A stretch of DNA of 64,000 bases from Xestospongia bergquistia (Eukaryota; Porifera; Demospongiae; Haplosclerida; Petrosiidae): contig OZ014419.1 in NCBI GenBank assembly GCA_963965975.1, positions 62,001 to 126,000 on the forward strand, given 5' to 3'. Every line of letters begins with the position of its first letter. The first letter of the stretch is position 1. Position numbers and translations under genes: made by a program. Under the pieces are notes generated by a model. It was not told the origin of the DNA. It saw only the letters and a program-made list of their open reading frames with translations, and ran no database searches. This document shows positions 45,496 to 55,341 of this stretch, piece after piece.

Positions 45496-45730
45496 GTTAG
45501 CCTTTAATCAGCACCTCCTACCAAAGTAGGCTGGTCCAATTTGCCAAGGTGTTGCAATTCAAATTTACGTTAATTTCTTCTTTCAAATATACATCTTGAA
45601 AATTTTATGTAAAAATAAAGTTGAGTTGTTTTATTTTTAAAATATATATATTTGAAATTATTATAGATCGATCAAAATTTAGATTTTTTGTTTTATATTT
45701 TAAAATATTAATATTTGAAATAATAATCTG

Positions 45731-47158
45731 TCAAAATTGAGATTTTATTTGTTTTATAACATCTGCAACATTAACACTAACTTTTTTTCTAGTACCTTTA
45801 ACTAGATGGTAACCATAGTAACGTCGACCAGTTAGGGTAGACAACATTCTGAAGGTAGGATTTGATAATTGTGATCTAGGTACAAGTTCAAACATCAGAG
45901 CATGATCTTGTAACCACCACAAGTGAACTAGACCAGCACCATGTACACCTAGAAATACATCAGCTTGATGTACAAGTTTTATTTGATCACAAAGATCCAT
46001 TTCTTCAGCATACATTGTACTAATATTAGTCATAGGAAATGCCTTCTTTAAACTATCTATTAACTCTGCAGAGTTCACAAATACTCTTTCAAACTTAGTT
46101 AGTTTATCTCCTTCAAAACGATGATAGGCCTTACGAATTTGTACAACAATACTACGTATTTCTTTACCATTATAGACTTTATCTTTTAAGGAACAAGCAT
46201 CAAGAACTCTTTGTCTAAATTTGTGAAACCGAGTCCCTGGCAATCCTCTACTGTTACAGTCATAACATTTTTTACGTAATCGAACAATAGCATCTGCCAT
46301 TTTACATCGAAAAGCAGTAGTAGAAAAGGCCCAAGGAGTAGTTATTATTTGTTCAAAACATATTGTTCCTAGTTCTGATGCAGACAAATCCTGTAATGCT
46401 ACAACTGTAGTTTCAGGAAATAATAGTCGCTCAAATTCAGGAAATAAAAATTGATATTTTGTTTCTGGTATTCTAATAATCACTGTTGGAGCTTGGTGTG
46501 ATTTATCTTCATAATTCAAGACACCATTATAGAGACTGAACCATGAGAGAAACTTGAAGTAGATATGAACATCAAAACCAATAAATAGAAAGGAAGTACC
46601 ATTAATCCATTGATTACATCTACCTTGAGGAAATGACAAGATGGATGTCTTTGCTAAACGCTTCACGTAATCTCCTCCAGCCATATATTTTTCTAATGGT
46701 TTAAAGTTATATTTAGGACAAGGAGAAACATGGTCATTATCATGTAGTAACCATAAAGCATTTGATGATTGAACTGAGTCTCGTTTTTCAAACATTACTT
46801 TATAAAATGTCTTCACGTCAATAGCTATTCTGTTCATTATACAGGAACCCATTTTGTCATCATGAGGTGTTCCATAACAAATAACACGATCTGATGTCTC
46901 ACCACAAACTGATGTTTGAAGTGGAAACTTGAGTGAAAAAAATTCATTACAAAATGATTCCTCCTTCCAGTCTTTTCTAGTTATATTGTCAGAAATTAGT
47001 GACTTATTATTTCTTAAATAAATTTTTTTCGATAGAGAGTCATTTTTCACTTTTGCAGCAGGAGAGTGATTTTTAATTAAAGCTATATTAATAAGTATCA
47101 CAACAAAGAACGTAAACAGTCCCACAAGTAAAACAATTCTGGAATATTGTCGAAACAT
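45731..47158 (-). CDS. GT61-family glycosyltransferase, copy 4
   Basis: Single exon, 475 residues, the shortest of the four because of a reduced stem. The anchor is IVLLVGLFTFFVVILINIALI. From KDWKEESFCNEFFSLKF onward it is almost identical to copy 2, with differences concentrated near the start (EESFCNEFF as in copy 3) and the end (YHLVKGTRKK). The start ATG is 47156-47158, 132 bp from the divergent small membrane-protein gene. Confidence 0.9.
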   Translation of the reverse strand: MFRQYSRIVLLVGLFTFFVVILINIALIKNHSPAAKVKNDSLSKKIYLRNNKSLISDNITRKDWKEESFCNEFFSLKFPLQTSVCGETSDRVICYGTPHDDKMGSCIMNRIAIDVKTFYKVMFEKRDSVQSSNALWLLHDNDHVSPCPKYNFKPLEKYMAGGDYVKRLAKTSILSFPQGRCNQWINGTSFLFIGFDVHIYFKFLSWFSLYNGVLNYEDKSHQAPTVIIRIPETKYQFLFPEFERLLFPETTVVALQDLSASELGTICFEQIITTPWAFSTTAFRCKMADAIVRLRKKCYDCNSRGLPGTRFHKFRQRVLDACSLKDKVYNGKEIRSIVVQIRKAYHRFEGDKLTKFERVFVNSAELIDSLKKAFPMTNISTMYAEEMDLCDQIKLVHQADVFLGVHGAGLVHLWWLQDHALMFELVPRSQLSNPTFRMLSTLTGRRYYGYHLVKGTRKKVSVNVADVIKQIKSQF

Positions 47159-47266
47159 TTAGAGAACAATCCGCTCAGTACTAGTCTTCAGTCTTCAATA
47201 TAAAAACAAGAGAGAAAAAAAGATAACTCGTGATTATTATTGTTGGTGTGGCTAATTTTGGTGACG

Positions 47267-47280
47267 ATTGGTCCACGTGG
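47267..47280. promoter_or_regulatory. Inverted CCAAT box plus palindromic CCACGTGG (E-box)
   Basis: ATTGG at 47267-47271 is followed by CCACGTGG at 47273-47280, only 10 bp before the ATG of the next gene. USF/MYC-type bHLH and NF-Y are the known binders of such motifs in animals; use here is inference. Confidence 0.4.
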
Positions 47281-47290
47281 TCTTATTAAT

Positions 47291-47551
47291 ATGGGCGATA
47301 GTTACAAAGATCTTGACCCAGCAGTTAGACTTCGTATACGTCGAGTGGTAACAACGTCTGCTGTTTGGGCTGGTCTGTTGGTAGTGAGTACGGCAATCTT
47401 CTTAGTTTCCAAGCCTTATCTCGATAAAAGAAGGGAAGAGAGATCAAAACAGCCCGGATATCACCCATTAGTCACGCGTAAAGACTTGCCTTCACCCTCT
47501 CAAAGTAAGAACAGTGTACATTATGATAGTTATAATTATGTGTCTGAATAG
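47291..47551 (+). CDS. Small single-pass membrane protein (86 aa), unrecognised
   Basis: Intronless. MGDSYKDLDPAVRLRIRRVV is followed by one hydrophobic helix (about residues 21-40, SAVWAGLLVVSTAIFLVS), then a basic stretch KPYLDKRREERSK and a polar tail ending YNYVSE. The positive flank on both sides leaves topology uncertain. No family is recognised; small mitochondrial or ER proteins often look like this. The ATG at 47291 is chosen over an upstream in-frame GTG. Its stop lies 10 bp before the NSUN6 start. Confidence 0.65.
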   Translation: MGDSYKDLDPAVRLRIRRVVTTSAVWAGLLVVSTAIFLVSKPYLDKRREERSKQPGYHPLVTRKDLPSPSQSKNSVHYDSYNYVSE

Positions 47552-47561
47552 AGTAGAAAAA

Positions 47562-49310
47562 ATGGAGGGACATCAATTAGAATTAGATCCTGATCTATTG
47601 AAGTACCTAATTAACTTACTAGAACCTGCTTGTGTAAGATGTACATTACATCATTATGATGTCATTGATATATATTTTTAGAAGCATCTTTTGTTTGACA
47701 TGGATCAATGTATCGCATTATTAAAACAAACATTAGCCACTCCCCCTCCACATACTACATTAAGAGTGAATTCATTAAAATATTCTTCACAATATATTAT
47801 GGATTATATACAAGATGATGTCATCAAGGTAATGATGACAGAAATTGTGAGGTCTTTGTAAGCTGCCTTAGTTTTACAGAGAAAGAGGCGTAGCTGCTCC
47901 AATCATTATAACTCATTCTGATCTCAATGATGTCATACTCATTTCTGCTGTGGGCCCTCAAGTTGACATTGTTCCTGAAAGCAAGTCAGTTCTTGTTGGC
48001 TCATTGTGTGGGCTAGCTGTCCTCCGTGGAGCTGATGTATATGCTCCAGGTATTGTAGGTGCTCCACGAGGTCAGGTTGTTGTCAGCAACAATATCTTTC
48101 ACTAGTTCTATGCACAGTAGATTTAGTTGTGGGGGAGAGTGTTAGTGTCTATCTTGATATTGGGGACCATTGTCAAAGAGGATTAGCTGTACAATATGAT
48201 GGACCTAGAGTTTTTATTGGTAATGGAATAGCACTTCAAAACAGGTTGGACTGGTTTAGTCCATCAGCTAAAAACAGGTTAGATTGTTTATGGCAATTCA
48301 CTCTGGGAACATTGTTTTGTAGTGGTGTAGCTGTTAAAATGACCTGTCCACTTTACGTAGCTCCTTCATTAAATTCCTATGAATTGTCTGATGTTCTATT
48401 TTCTCAAAATTTACCATCTATTTTAGTATCACATGTCCTATCTCCTCAACACAATGAACTTGTTATAGATATGTGTGCAGCCCCAGGAGGGAAAACAACT
48501 CATTTAGCTACCCTCATGAGAAACAAGGTAATGTATTATACACAATAGTGAATGGTTTGAGTTATCTTTACATCAATAGGGGATTTTAATAGCTCTTGAC
48601 AAAACATCTCGTAAAGTGTCCACTTTACAACATAATATAGATCGTTTCCATATCACTAATGTACATTGTTATACTTATGATGCAACTAAAAGTTGCTCGA
48701 TGACTGCACAAATTTTACCATGTAAGTTGAAGTGGGACTATTATATTATATAATGCTCAGTGCCCCATAGACCACCATATTCTCCTAATACATTCGATAA
48801 AGTGTTACTCGATGCTCCTTGTAGTGGTCTTGGTCAGCGACCACAATTCAAGTACCCTTTGAAACTCAAACAGTTTAAATCTTATCCAGTATATCAGCAA
48901 ATGTTGTTACATCAGGTGATAATCATGTGATTATCATATGATAATCATACTTGTATTAGGCTGTGCTATTATTAAAACCTGGTGGTACATTGTTATATTC
49001 AACATGTTCTCTATCACCTGAGGAAAATGAAATGCAAGTCAACTGGGTACTTCAAACGTTTGACACAATTGTCCTCGATACACAAGTAGGTGTGTCTATT
49101 GCTGTGACCCACCCACCTATTATTTTTTGCTAGACACCATATCTTGGATATCCAGGTTTACCAGGATATGGTTTAGATAAAGATCAATGTTGTAAAGTAC
49201 AACGATTTGGACCATTAAAATGGTTCCAATCATTAGGAAGTAGTAGTGATAATAATAATGATACTATTGGATTCTTTATTGCTAAATTTGTTAAGATAAA
49301 AGTTAATTAA
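47562..49310 (+). CDS. NSUN6: NSUN6, tRNA/mRNA cytosine-5 methyltransferase with PUA domain
   Basis: Starts MEGHQLELDPDLLKYLINLL and has several short introns. A PUA domain sits inside the N-terminal half (VGSLCGLAVLRGADVYAPGI, GESVSVYLDIGD). The methyltransferase core has the SAM motif I region VIDMCAAPGGKTTHLA, ALDKTSRKVSTLQ, motif IV DAPCSGLGQRPQF and motif VI LLYSTCSLSPEENE with the catalytic Cys. GFFIAKFVKIKVN closes the protein (TAA 49308-49310). Human NSUN6 methylates C72 of tRNA-Thr/Cys and some mRNAs; PUA and CTCCA recognition fit the same role. A small membrane-protein gene ends 10 bp upstream and PIP4K2 starts 65 bp downstream. Confidence 0.94.
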
Positions 49311-49375
49311 TATAAGTAATTATTAATGGGGCGTGTCCACGTGAGCAGTCACAGGGCTCGAAGTCGACGTACAAG

Positions 49376-51255
49376 ATGCCAGGAGGTAAAAGTGGTGCTA
49401 GACAAAAGAGTAGACATGTTAAAGCTAAGAAACAGAAGAAAAGATTTATGAGAGCTAAAGATCCTATTCAGGCTGTATTTATGTGGGGTATACATCACAG
49501 TGTAAGAAAGGATATATTACAATAATTATAATTGTATCTCACTACTTTAGATCAATGAGATTATGTCACAACCTGAACCTTCTCTATTGTTAGAAGAAGA
49601 CTTTAAAGCTTTCAGTAAAATTAGAGTTGAAAATCAGTATTATAATAAGTAAGAAAAATTATAAAATTACCAAATAATTTTAAACATTATTTATTTAGGG
49701 AATATTTACCAGGTCACTTCAAATTTAAAGAATATTGTCCTTTTGTTTTTCATGACTTGAGAAAACGTTTTAGAATTGATGATACAGACTATATGGTATA
49801 TTTATTATAATAGTATACTAGCAATATATTTTATGTTTTATAGAACTCACTCTCCAGACATCATTTAACACCTATTGATAGTCCTGGGCGAAGTGGTGCC
49901 AACTTTTTCCTCACCAGTGATAAAATGTTTGTTATCAAATCCTTAAGTAGTGAAGAGGTGGCATTATTGCATCAGATCTTACAGCCATATCATGCTGTGA
50001 GGTGTATATTGTGTCTTATAGTAATTACATCCTTTTTTCTTAGCATATTGTAACAAATGATGGCTATACGTTATTGCCACATTACATGGGAATGTACAGA
50101 TTGACTGTTAATAATGCAGAAACCTATTGGATTGTCATGAGAAATATTTTTAGCTCTCAAGTTAAAGTTCACCTCAAGTTTGACTTGAAAGGTTCTACAG
50201 TAGACAGAGCTGCTAGCGATAAAGAAAAGGTACACACACTCACATACATACTCAGAGAGACAGAGATTGAATGAATTTATTAGGCAAAAACAAGTCCAAC
50301 ACTCAAAGACAATGATTTCACTCAAATGGAAGCCAAGATCATGATAGGAGATGAAGCAAAAACTGTCTTCTTGTCAAAACTAGAAAGTGATGTTGCTGTG
50401 AGCTCTTCTTTCTCTTTTAAGTTGTTTTACACTCTCTTTCTCTAGTTATTACAAAGTCTTAATTTAATGGACTACAGTTTATTAGTTGGTATAAATGACT
50501 GCACACTACCACAATCCGATTCAGAAGATGAAGAAGATGACGATGAACTGGGAGCCTCTGGTGATGAATTACAAGATGAACCAAATTCTCCTACATCACC
50601 AGCCATTGTGGCTGAACTAGGAGAAAGTAAGGATGCTACCAAGTGTCTATTATATTTAACATATTGTGATTAGATGAAGGGTTCGGTTTAGAATCGGAAA
50701 CTCCAGCTATTACAGAAGAAGTGGAGACTACAGGAACATCCCCTCCCAAAGGAGAAAGTACGCCATCACCCGATGAGGTCATTGAAAGTAAGAGTGAAGA
50801 GGTGTGGCCTCTTTTTAGCTTTTGTTTTTTAGAATCAGGAAGTAGTCCACCCGGGGCCACACCCATCACATATCGACCAGCTGTTGTTAGCGGAGAAAAA
50901 GCAGTTGGACTAGCTAAAACAGATGGGTATTTTCCTGTCATTGACAAAGAAATTGATGTATTTGCTATACCCAGTACAACAGGTAAACATATCTAATTTT
51001 TAATATAATAATGTCTAACTCATTTTTAGAAACTAAACCTCAAATTTATTTCATGGCAATTATTGATGTTCTGACAAATTATGGATCTAGAAAGAGAGCT
51101 GCTCATGCTGCAAAGACGATGAAACATGGAGTAAGTTGCTCTGTGATGTAATCATGTGTTACATTCTCTTCTAGCAAGGAGCAGAGATATCCACTGTAAA
51201 ACCTGAACAATATGCACGACGATTTTTAGAATTTATGCAAAAAAGTATTGAGTAA
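49376..51255 (+). CDS. PIP4K2: Phosphatidylinositol-5-phosphate 4-kinase (type II PIP kinase)
   Basis: [20 protein letters not shown] is followed by the PIP-kinase domain: [34 protein letters not shown] (ATP loop and Lys), [58 protein letters not shown]. The C-terminal end is [19 protein letters not shown] (TAA 51253-51255). The VMRNIFS and [12 protein letters not shown] motifs and the short activation segment point to type II (PI5P 4-kinase) rather than type I. A large acidic/Pro-Ser insert (about 50508-50900, [15 protein letters not shown]) replaces the shorter human linker. One intron (50788-50832) is just 45 nt, has no in-frame stop and could be retained. A GGGGCGTG element lies about 45 bp upstream of the start. 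Confidence 0.94.
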
Positions 51256-51405
51256 TGACAATTTCTTGTTATTCTTTTTGTTTACAATGTATTTCCGTGT
51301 GCATTTGTGTGTTTGTATTTCAAGATTAATTGTTTTTTTTTATGAAAATAACGTCAACAATACTTCTAGCCAACCGACTCACTTTAAAATAAGTCTACAA
51401 AAAAA

Positions 51406-51412
51406 GGCGTGG
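51406..51412 (+). promoter_or_regulatory. GGCGTGG element upstream of the sulfotransferase
   Basis: The core motif is 47 bp upstream of the ATG at 51459, in the same spacing range as the ABITRAM and PIP4K2 elements. Confidence 0.4.
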
Positions 51413-51458
51413 CTGACATGCAAGAGGTCACTATTGTATTGACAACGCAGCAAAGACA

Positions 51459-52640
51459 ATGAAAGCGCTTCGAAAGAAATCCTGCATTTCATTGCTTGTC
51501 TTTTTGATTGTAGTCGTTGGTTTCGTTGTCATTGTATGGAAATATGACTGGTCTCCAAAGGCTCTCAACGATGTCGTTAATGGAGTTGATCCAGTACACC
51601 CTAGATCATTACAAGTAGTGCCGGAGGGCGATGATTATAATGTTCACTTTGACTACTACTGGAAAGTAGCTATGAATGATAGTAACCAATTTGAAGACGG
51701 ACCTCGTCATTTTAGGAGGCCAAGAAGACGTAAGGCGAAGGGAAAGCGTCGTCGTATAGGAGCTAATACAAGTGCAGTTCTTCCTCCTTTGAACATGACA
51801 GGAACATCATTAACACCAGTCTTGAAGAACAGACTTCCTCGCTATTTTATAATAGGTTTTGCCAAGACAGGTACTAAAGCTCTTTATGAAGCGTTGAAGA
51901 TGCACCCTCAACTGGATGGACCCGCCAGAGAAATGAGATATTTTACAGATCATTATAATCAAAAACTCAACTATTATCTCAAAAGAATACCTAATCCATC
52001 TCAAAATGGTTATACTATTGAAAAGAGTCCAGACTATATTTTGTCTCAAGATTCTGCTGTACGGATAAAGGAGGCAGCTACAGTAACAGGTCACAATGTG
52101 ACAGATTTAAAATTTATTGTAATGTTACGTAATCCTGTAGTCAGAGCTGTATCTGAATACATTGAACTGCAAGTATGGAGCAGTTTAAATAGCCGACCAA
52201 AACTGCCACCTTTCTCGGATCTAGTGCTGACACAAACAGGAGATATTGATGGTAATTTAAAGGTCATCAATAACAGTTGTTATAGCTATTATATTGAGAG
52301 GTGGTTACAACAATTCCATCGTGATCAAATCTGTTTTGTCAATGGAGATCAATTTATTACAGACCCTTATAAAGAAATCAAAATATTGGAGAAATGTCTT
52401 AATGTAACTTCATATTTTTTACAGAGCCATTTTGTGTATGAGACAAAGAAAGGATTCTATTGTTTTAAAAAAGTTATTGGTGACCCATTGATATGTATGA
52501 ACGGAGCAAAAGGAAGACCACACCCATTTGTTGACGAGAAGATTATTGAGAAGCTAAAACATTATTTTCAACCTTGGAATGAAAAATTGTATTCTATCGT
52601 AAATAGACACTTTGACTGGGAGACAAGTACGAAGTATTGA
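51459..52640 (+). CDS. Heparan-sulfate 3-O-sulfotransferase-like enzyme (HS3ST/NDST sulfotransferase fold)
   Basis: Single exon, 393 residues, type II membrane protein (anchor residues 10-27, then a basic RRPRRRKAKGKRRR stem). The 5'-phosphosulfate loop reads YFIIGFAKTGTKALYEAL (132-144; the usual KKGGT is AKTGT). An E in REMRYFT (158) aligns with the HS3ST catalytic Glu. IEKSPDYILS, the 3'-phosphate loop FIVMLRNPVVRAVSEY, and the C-terminal KKGFYCFKKVIG...GRPHP block with paired Cys are as in HS3STs. The enzyme would transfer sulfate from PAPS to a glycosaminoglycan in the Golgi; sponges have unusual sulfated polysaccharides, so the true acceptor may differ. A sulfatase gene converges on it. 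Confidence 0.88.
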   Translation: MKALRKKSCISLLVFLIVVVGFVVIVWKYDWSPKALNDVVNGVDPVHPRSLQVVPEGDDYNVHFDYYWKVAMNDSNQFEDGPRHFRRPRRRKAKGKRRRIGANTSAVLPPLNMTGTSLTPVLKNRLPRYFIIGFAKTGTKALYEALKMHPQLDGPAREMRYFTDHYNQKLNYYLKRIPNPSQNGYTIEKSPDYILSQDSAVRIKEAATVTGHNVTDLKFIVMLRNPVVRAVSEYIELQVWSSLNSRPKLPPFSDLVLTQTGDIDGNLKVINNSCYSYYIERWLQQFHRDQICFVNGDQFITDPYKEIKILEKCLNVTSYFLQSHFVYETKKGFYCFKKVIGDPLICMNGAKGRPHPFVDEKIIEKLKHYFQPWNEKLYSIVNRHFDWETSTKY

Positions 52641-52778
52641 TAACATCTTAATAAACATTGAAAACGATATTAGCAAAACATTATTATTTTTTATATGACA
52701 CATGTACAACATAATCATCACATTATATATTTTATTGTATACAATAACTTTAATGTAGTCAACAAATCAGCAGAATTG

Positions 52779-54287
52779 TTAGGGATAATTTGGAGAATAA
52801 AGTTGCCCCTTAATTCTCTGCATTAAATGGTCATCTTGAACCCAATCAGGTCCTCTTCCTTCTTGTTGAAATTGTTGTACTAGTCTTTTCCGCCATTTGA
52901 GAAGTTCATCCTTCCATGTTGGATCTTGGGCCAAATTTGTCATTTCTCCTGGATCTGTTTCCAAGTTGAACAATTGTTCATCTCCAAAGTAAGCCTCATA
53001 GATATATTTGATCATTCCATTGGTAAGGGCATTCCAGTGATTCGTTGCATTATAACAGATATCGTGTTCTAAATCAATGAATTGACGCCACTTGACATTA
53101 TTGTTAGAGTCACGAAGAAGCTGTAGCAAAGAGCTACCATTTAAAGTTACATCATGTAGTTGATGTATATTAGCAGCATCAAGAAATGTTGGAAAGATAT
53201 CTCTCAGTTCTGTGACATCATTTATAGTAGAGCCTCGAGGTACAACTATACTATGGTCCATAGAGGGAGGCCATTGTAATAACATTGGAATATGAGCTGA
53301 GCCGAAATAAGGATAGCCTTTTCTCCAGTGATAATGATCTCCCATCATATCTCCATGATCTGCTGTGAATAAAACTAGTGTATCATTAAGGAGGCCCTTT
53401 AACTCTAGCACTGACATAATCTCTCCAATCCATTCGTCAACAAATGATACACTCCCATAATAAGCTTGACGTGACTTTTTCACTTGATCTATTCCTAAAT
53501 CTCCACACCAAATACCAGGAGAAGGAGTATTATTATAATGAAGTGCATAACGTTGGTCCCAATTTCCTCCTTGGTAAGGATGAGGCATATTATCTAGATT
53601 ATAACGATCAAGCCACCTCTGAGGAGGGTCATAAGGACTGTGGGGACGATGAAATGAGACCTTAAGAAAAAAAGGATTAGATTTGTTGTAATGAGTGATG
53701 TAGTCAACAGCTGCACGTCCAACCCAAGCTGTTGGATGGAAGTACTCCGGTAGAGCATATGGGCGTCCACGATAATCATTAAATGTTAAACCTGTAGCCA
53801 TAGGATCAACCCCCGGGAGCTCATTTTTGAACCATTGATCATAATCATCTAATTCTGAACTTTGCTCAAGTCCATCATAAAGATAGGTAGCATTATAACC
53901 ATGAGGAACACCTTCATTTTTAGTTTTGTTCCAACCAAAGTGATCTTTACCAATTGAATAGGCATAGTATCCATTAGTAGACAAAACACGAGGCATTTCA
54001 AAAGCATACTGATCTGCAATAGCTCCATAACCTAACATACCATGATACCAAGGAGATAGCCCCGTGAGAATAGCTGCTCTAGCTGGAGTACAAGTTGGAG
54101 TGGAGCTAAAGGCATTAGTAAATCTAACACCATCAGCTGTTAATTTGTCCAAATTTGGAGTAATAGCTACTTTATTGCCTGCAGCACCTAACATATCAGC
54201 TCTCATTTGATCTGCCATAATAAAAAGGATATTAGGACTGCCTTCTACTTGAAGAGACAACAACACAGTCAACACTAACTGTAACAT
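52779..54287 (-). CDS. Sulfatase (arylsulfatase/choline-sulfatase-like), secreted or lysosomal
   Basis: Intronless, 502 residues. A signal peptide (MLQLVLTVLLSLQVEGS) precedes PNILFIMADQMRADMLG with the first metal ligands. The formylglycine motif C-x-P-x-R is present at Cys66 (TCTPARAAILTGLSPWYHG). Later ligand blocks are SIGKDHFGW, FFLKVSFHRPHSPYDPP and LFTADHGDMMGDHYHW. The DQ (not DD) first motif and SFHRPHSPYDPP resemble bacterial and lower-metazoan arylsulfatase/choline-sulfatase subgroups. The FGE-modified Cys implies hydrolysis of a sulfate ester. It converges with the sulfotransferase gene, 138 bp apart, so opposing sulfate-handling enzymes sit side by side. Confidence 0.92.
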   Translation of the reverse strand: MLQLVLTVLLSLQVEGSPNILFIMADQMRADMLGAAGNKVAITPNLDKLTADGVRFTNAFSSTPTCTPARAAILTGLSPWYHGMLGYGAIADQYAFEMPRVLSTNGYYAYSIGKDHFGWNKTKNEGVPHGYNATYLYDGLEQSSELDDYDQWFKNELPGVDPMATGLTFNDYRGRPYALPEYFHPTAWVGRAAVDYITHYNKSNPFFLKVSFHRPHSPYDPPQRWLDRYNLDNMPHPYQGGNWDQRYALHYNNTPSPGIWCGDLGIDQVKKSRQAYYGSVSFVDEWIGEIMSVLELKGLLNDTLVLFTADHGDMMGDHYHWRKGYPYFGSAHIPMLLQWPPSMDHSIVVPRGSTINDVTELRDIFPTFLDAANIHQLHDVTLNGSSLLQLLRDSNNNVKWRQFIDLEHDICYNATNHWNALTNGMIKYIYEAYFGDEQLFNLETDPGEMTNLAQDPTWKDELLKWRKRLVQQFQQEGRGPDWVQDDHLMQRIKGQLYSPNYP

Positions 54288-54444
54288 GTCTTATCTCTTG
54301 AGCCCCACCCAACAATGAAATGTTATTAATAATAATTTTATTGGTATATAAAATAATTAGCAATGATTATAATTACAATTAATTTACAATTACAATAAAA
54401 AAGTTCCATAAATAAAAAAACAAACAAATTATAAAAATGTTACA

Positions 54445-55341
54445 TTAACAACGTTCAGGATCTTGTCTCATCCATGGATGGGACAACATTTCAGAAGGTG
54501 AGAGTCGTTCTGTAGGAGATAATACTAATATCTTGCGTATCAAGTCTTTACAATTTTCACTAATGTCAGATGAAAAACTTAATCCAGTTGCGATCTGACT
54601 GACAAGTGTCTTGAAGTCACCTTCTCTGAAGGGGAGTTTACCACACACCATTGCATATAACACTACACCCATACTCCATGAGTCTGACTTCATGCCGTTG
54701 TAAGGCTCTCCACGAATTATCTCAGGAGCTGCATACGCAAATGAACCACAATATGTTTCTAATAAAGACTCTTCTTTGAATGAGCGAGCAAATCCAAAGT
54801 CAGATATCTTGAGACGATAGTTAACATCCAGAAGTAGATTTTCACATTTGATGTCACGATGAACAATATTGTGTTTGTGAGATGCTATAAGAGCTGATAC
54901 TAAATCTCTGAAGAATGCACGTGAGGTCCTCTCACTAAGTTTTCTCTTGGAGTTAATGTAGTCAAGAAGGTCTCCATTTTCCACGAGTTCCATCACGATG
55001 AACACTTTATCTGTTGTGTGAATAACGTCATGTAAAGTGACTGCATTGTCATGATCTTTCATAAGTTCCAAGGCCTCTATCTCTCGTGGTAAAAATTTAG
55101 TCAGTACATCTCGTGGAGCTCTTTTCTTATCGATGATCTTGATGGCAACCTTCTTGTTCATAGATACCGAGTGAGCTTGTTTCACTTTAGCATATGCACC
55201 ACTGCCAAGAGTCTTCTCTAACAGATAACCTTTTTGATGAAGTCCGAGAGCAGCATCTCCACCACCAGTACATCGAGCAGGAGCAGCAGCTGGGGGCGCT
55301 GGTTTAACCTCAGTAGCAGTAGAAACAGAGCGATCAGTCAT
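54445..55341 (-). CDS. Testis-specific Ser/Thr kinase family (TSSK-like)
   Basis: Single exon, 298 residues. After an Ala/Pro-rich lead comes GYLLEKTLGSGAYAKVKQA (Gly loop), VAIKIIDKKRAP (Lys), HNIVHRDIKCENLLLD (catalytic loop), ISDFGFARSF (DFG), and ETYCGSFAYAAPEIIRGEPY with the TSSK-typical CGSxAYAAPE activation segment. HPWMRQD closes the domain, as in TSSK1/2. Vertebrate TSSKs act in spermiogenesis. In sponges sperm derive from choanocytes, so a germ-line role is possible. All catalytic residues are present. Intronless TSSK genes are usual in animals too. Confidence 0.93.
   Translation of the reverse strand: MTDRSVSTATEVKPAPPAAAPARCTGGGDAALGLHQKGYLLEKTLGSGAYAKVKQAHSVSMNKKVAIKIIDKKRAPRDVLTKFLPREIEALELMKDHDNAVTLHDVIHTTDKVFIVMELVENGDLLDYINSKRKLSERTSRAFFRDLVSALIASHKHNIVHRDIKCENLLLDVNYRLKISDFGFARSFKEESLLETYCGSFAYAAPEIIRGEPYNGMKSDSWSMGVVLYAMVCGKLPFREGDFKTLVSQIATGLSFSSDISENCKDLIRKILVLSPTERLSPSEMLSHPWMRQDPERC

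Noticed and set aside
50684..50706. GGTTCG followed by GAATCGG, resembling a tRNA T-arm
   Set aside because: No matching D-arm, anticodon stem or A box around it, and it lies in a PIP4K2 coding exon.
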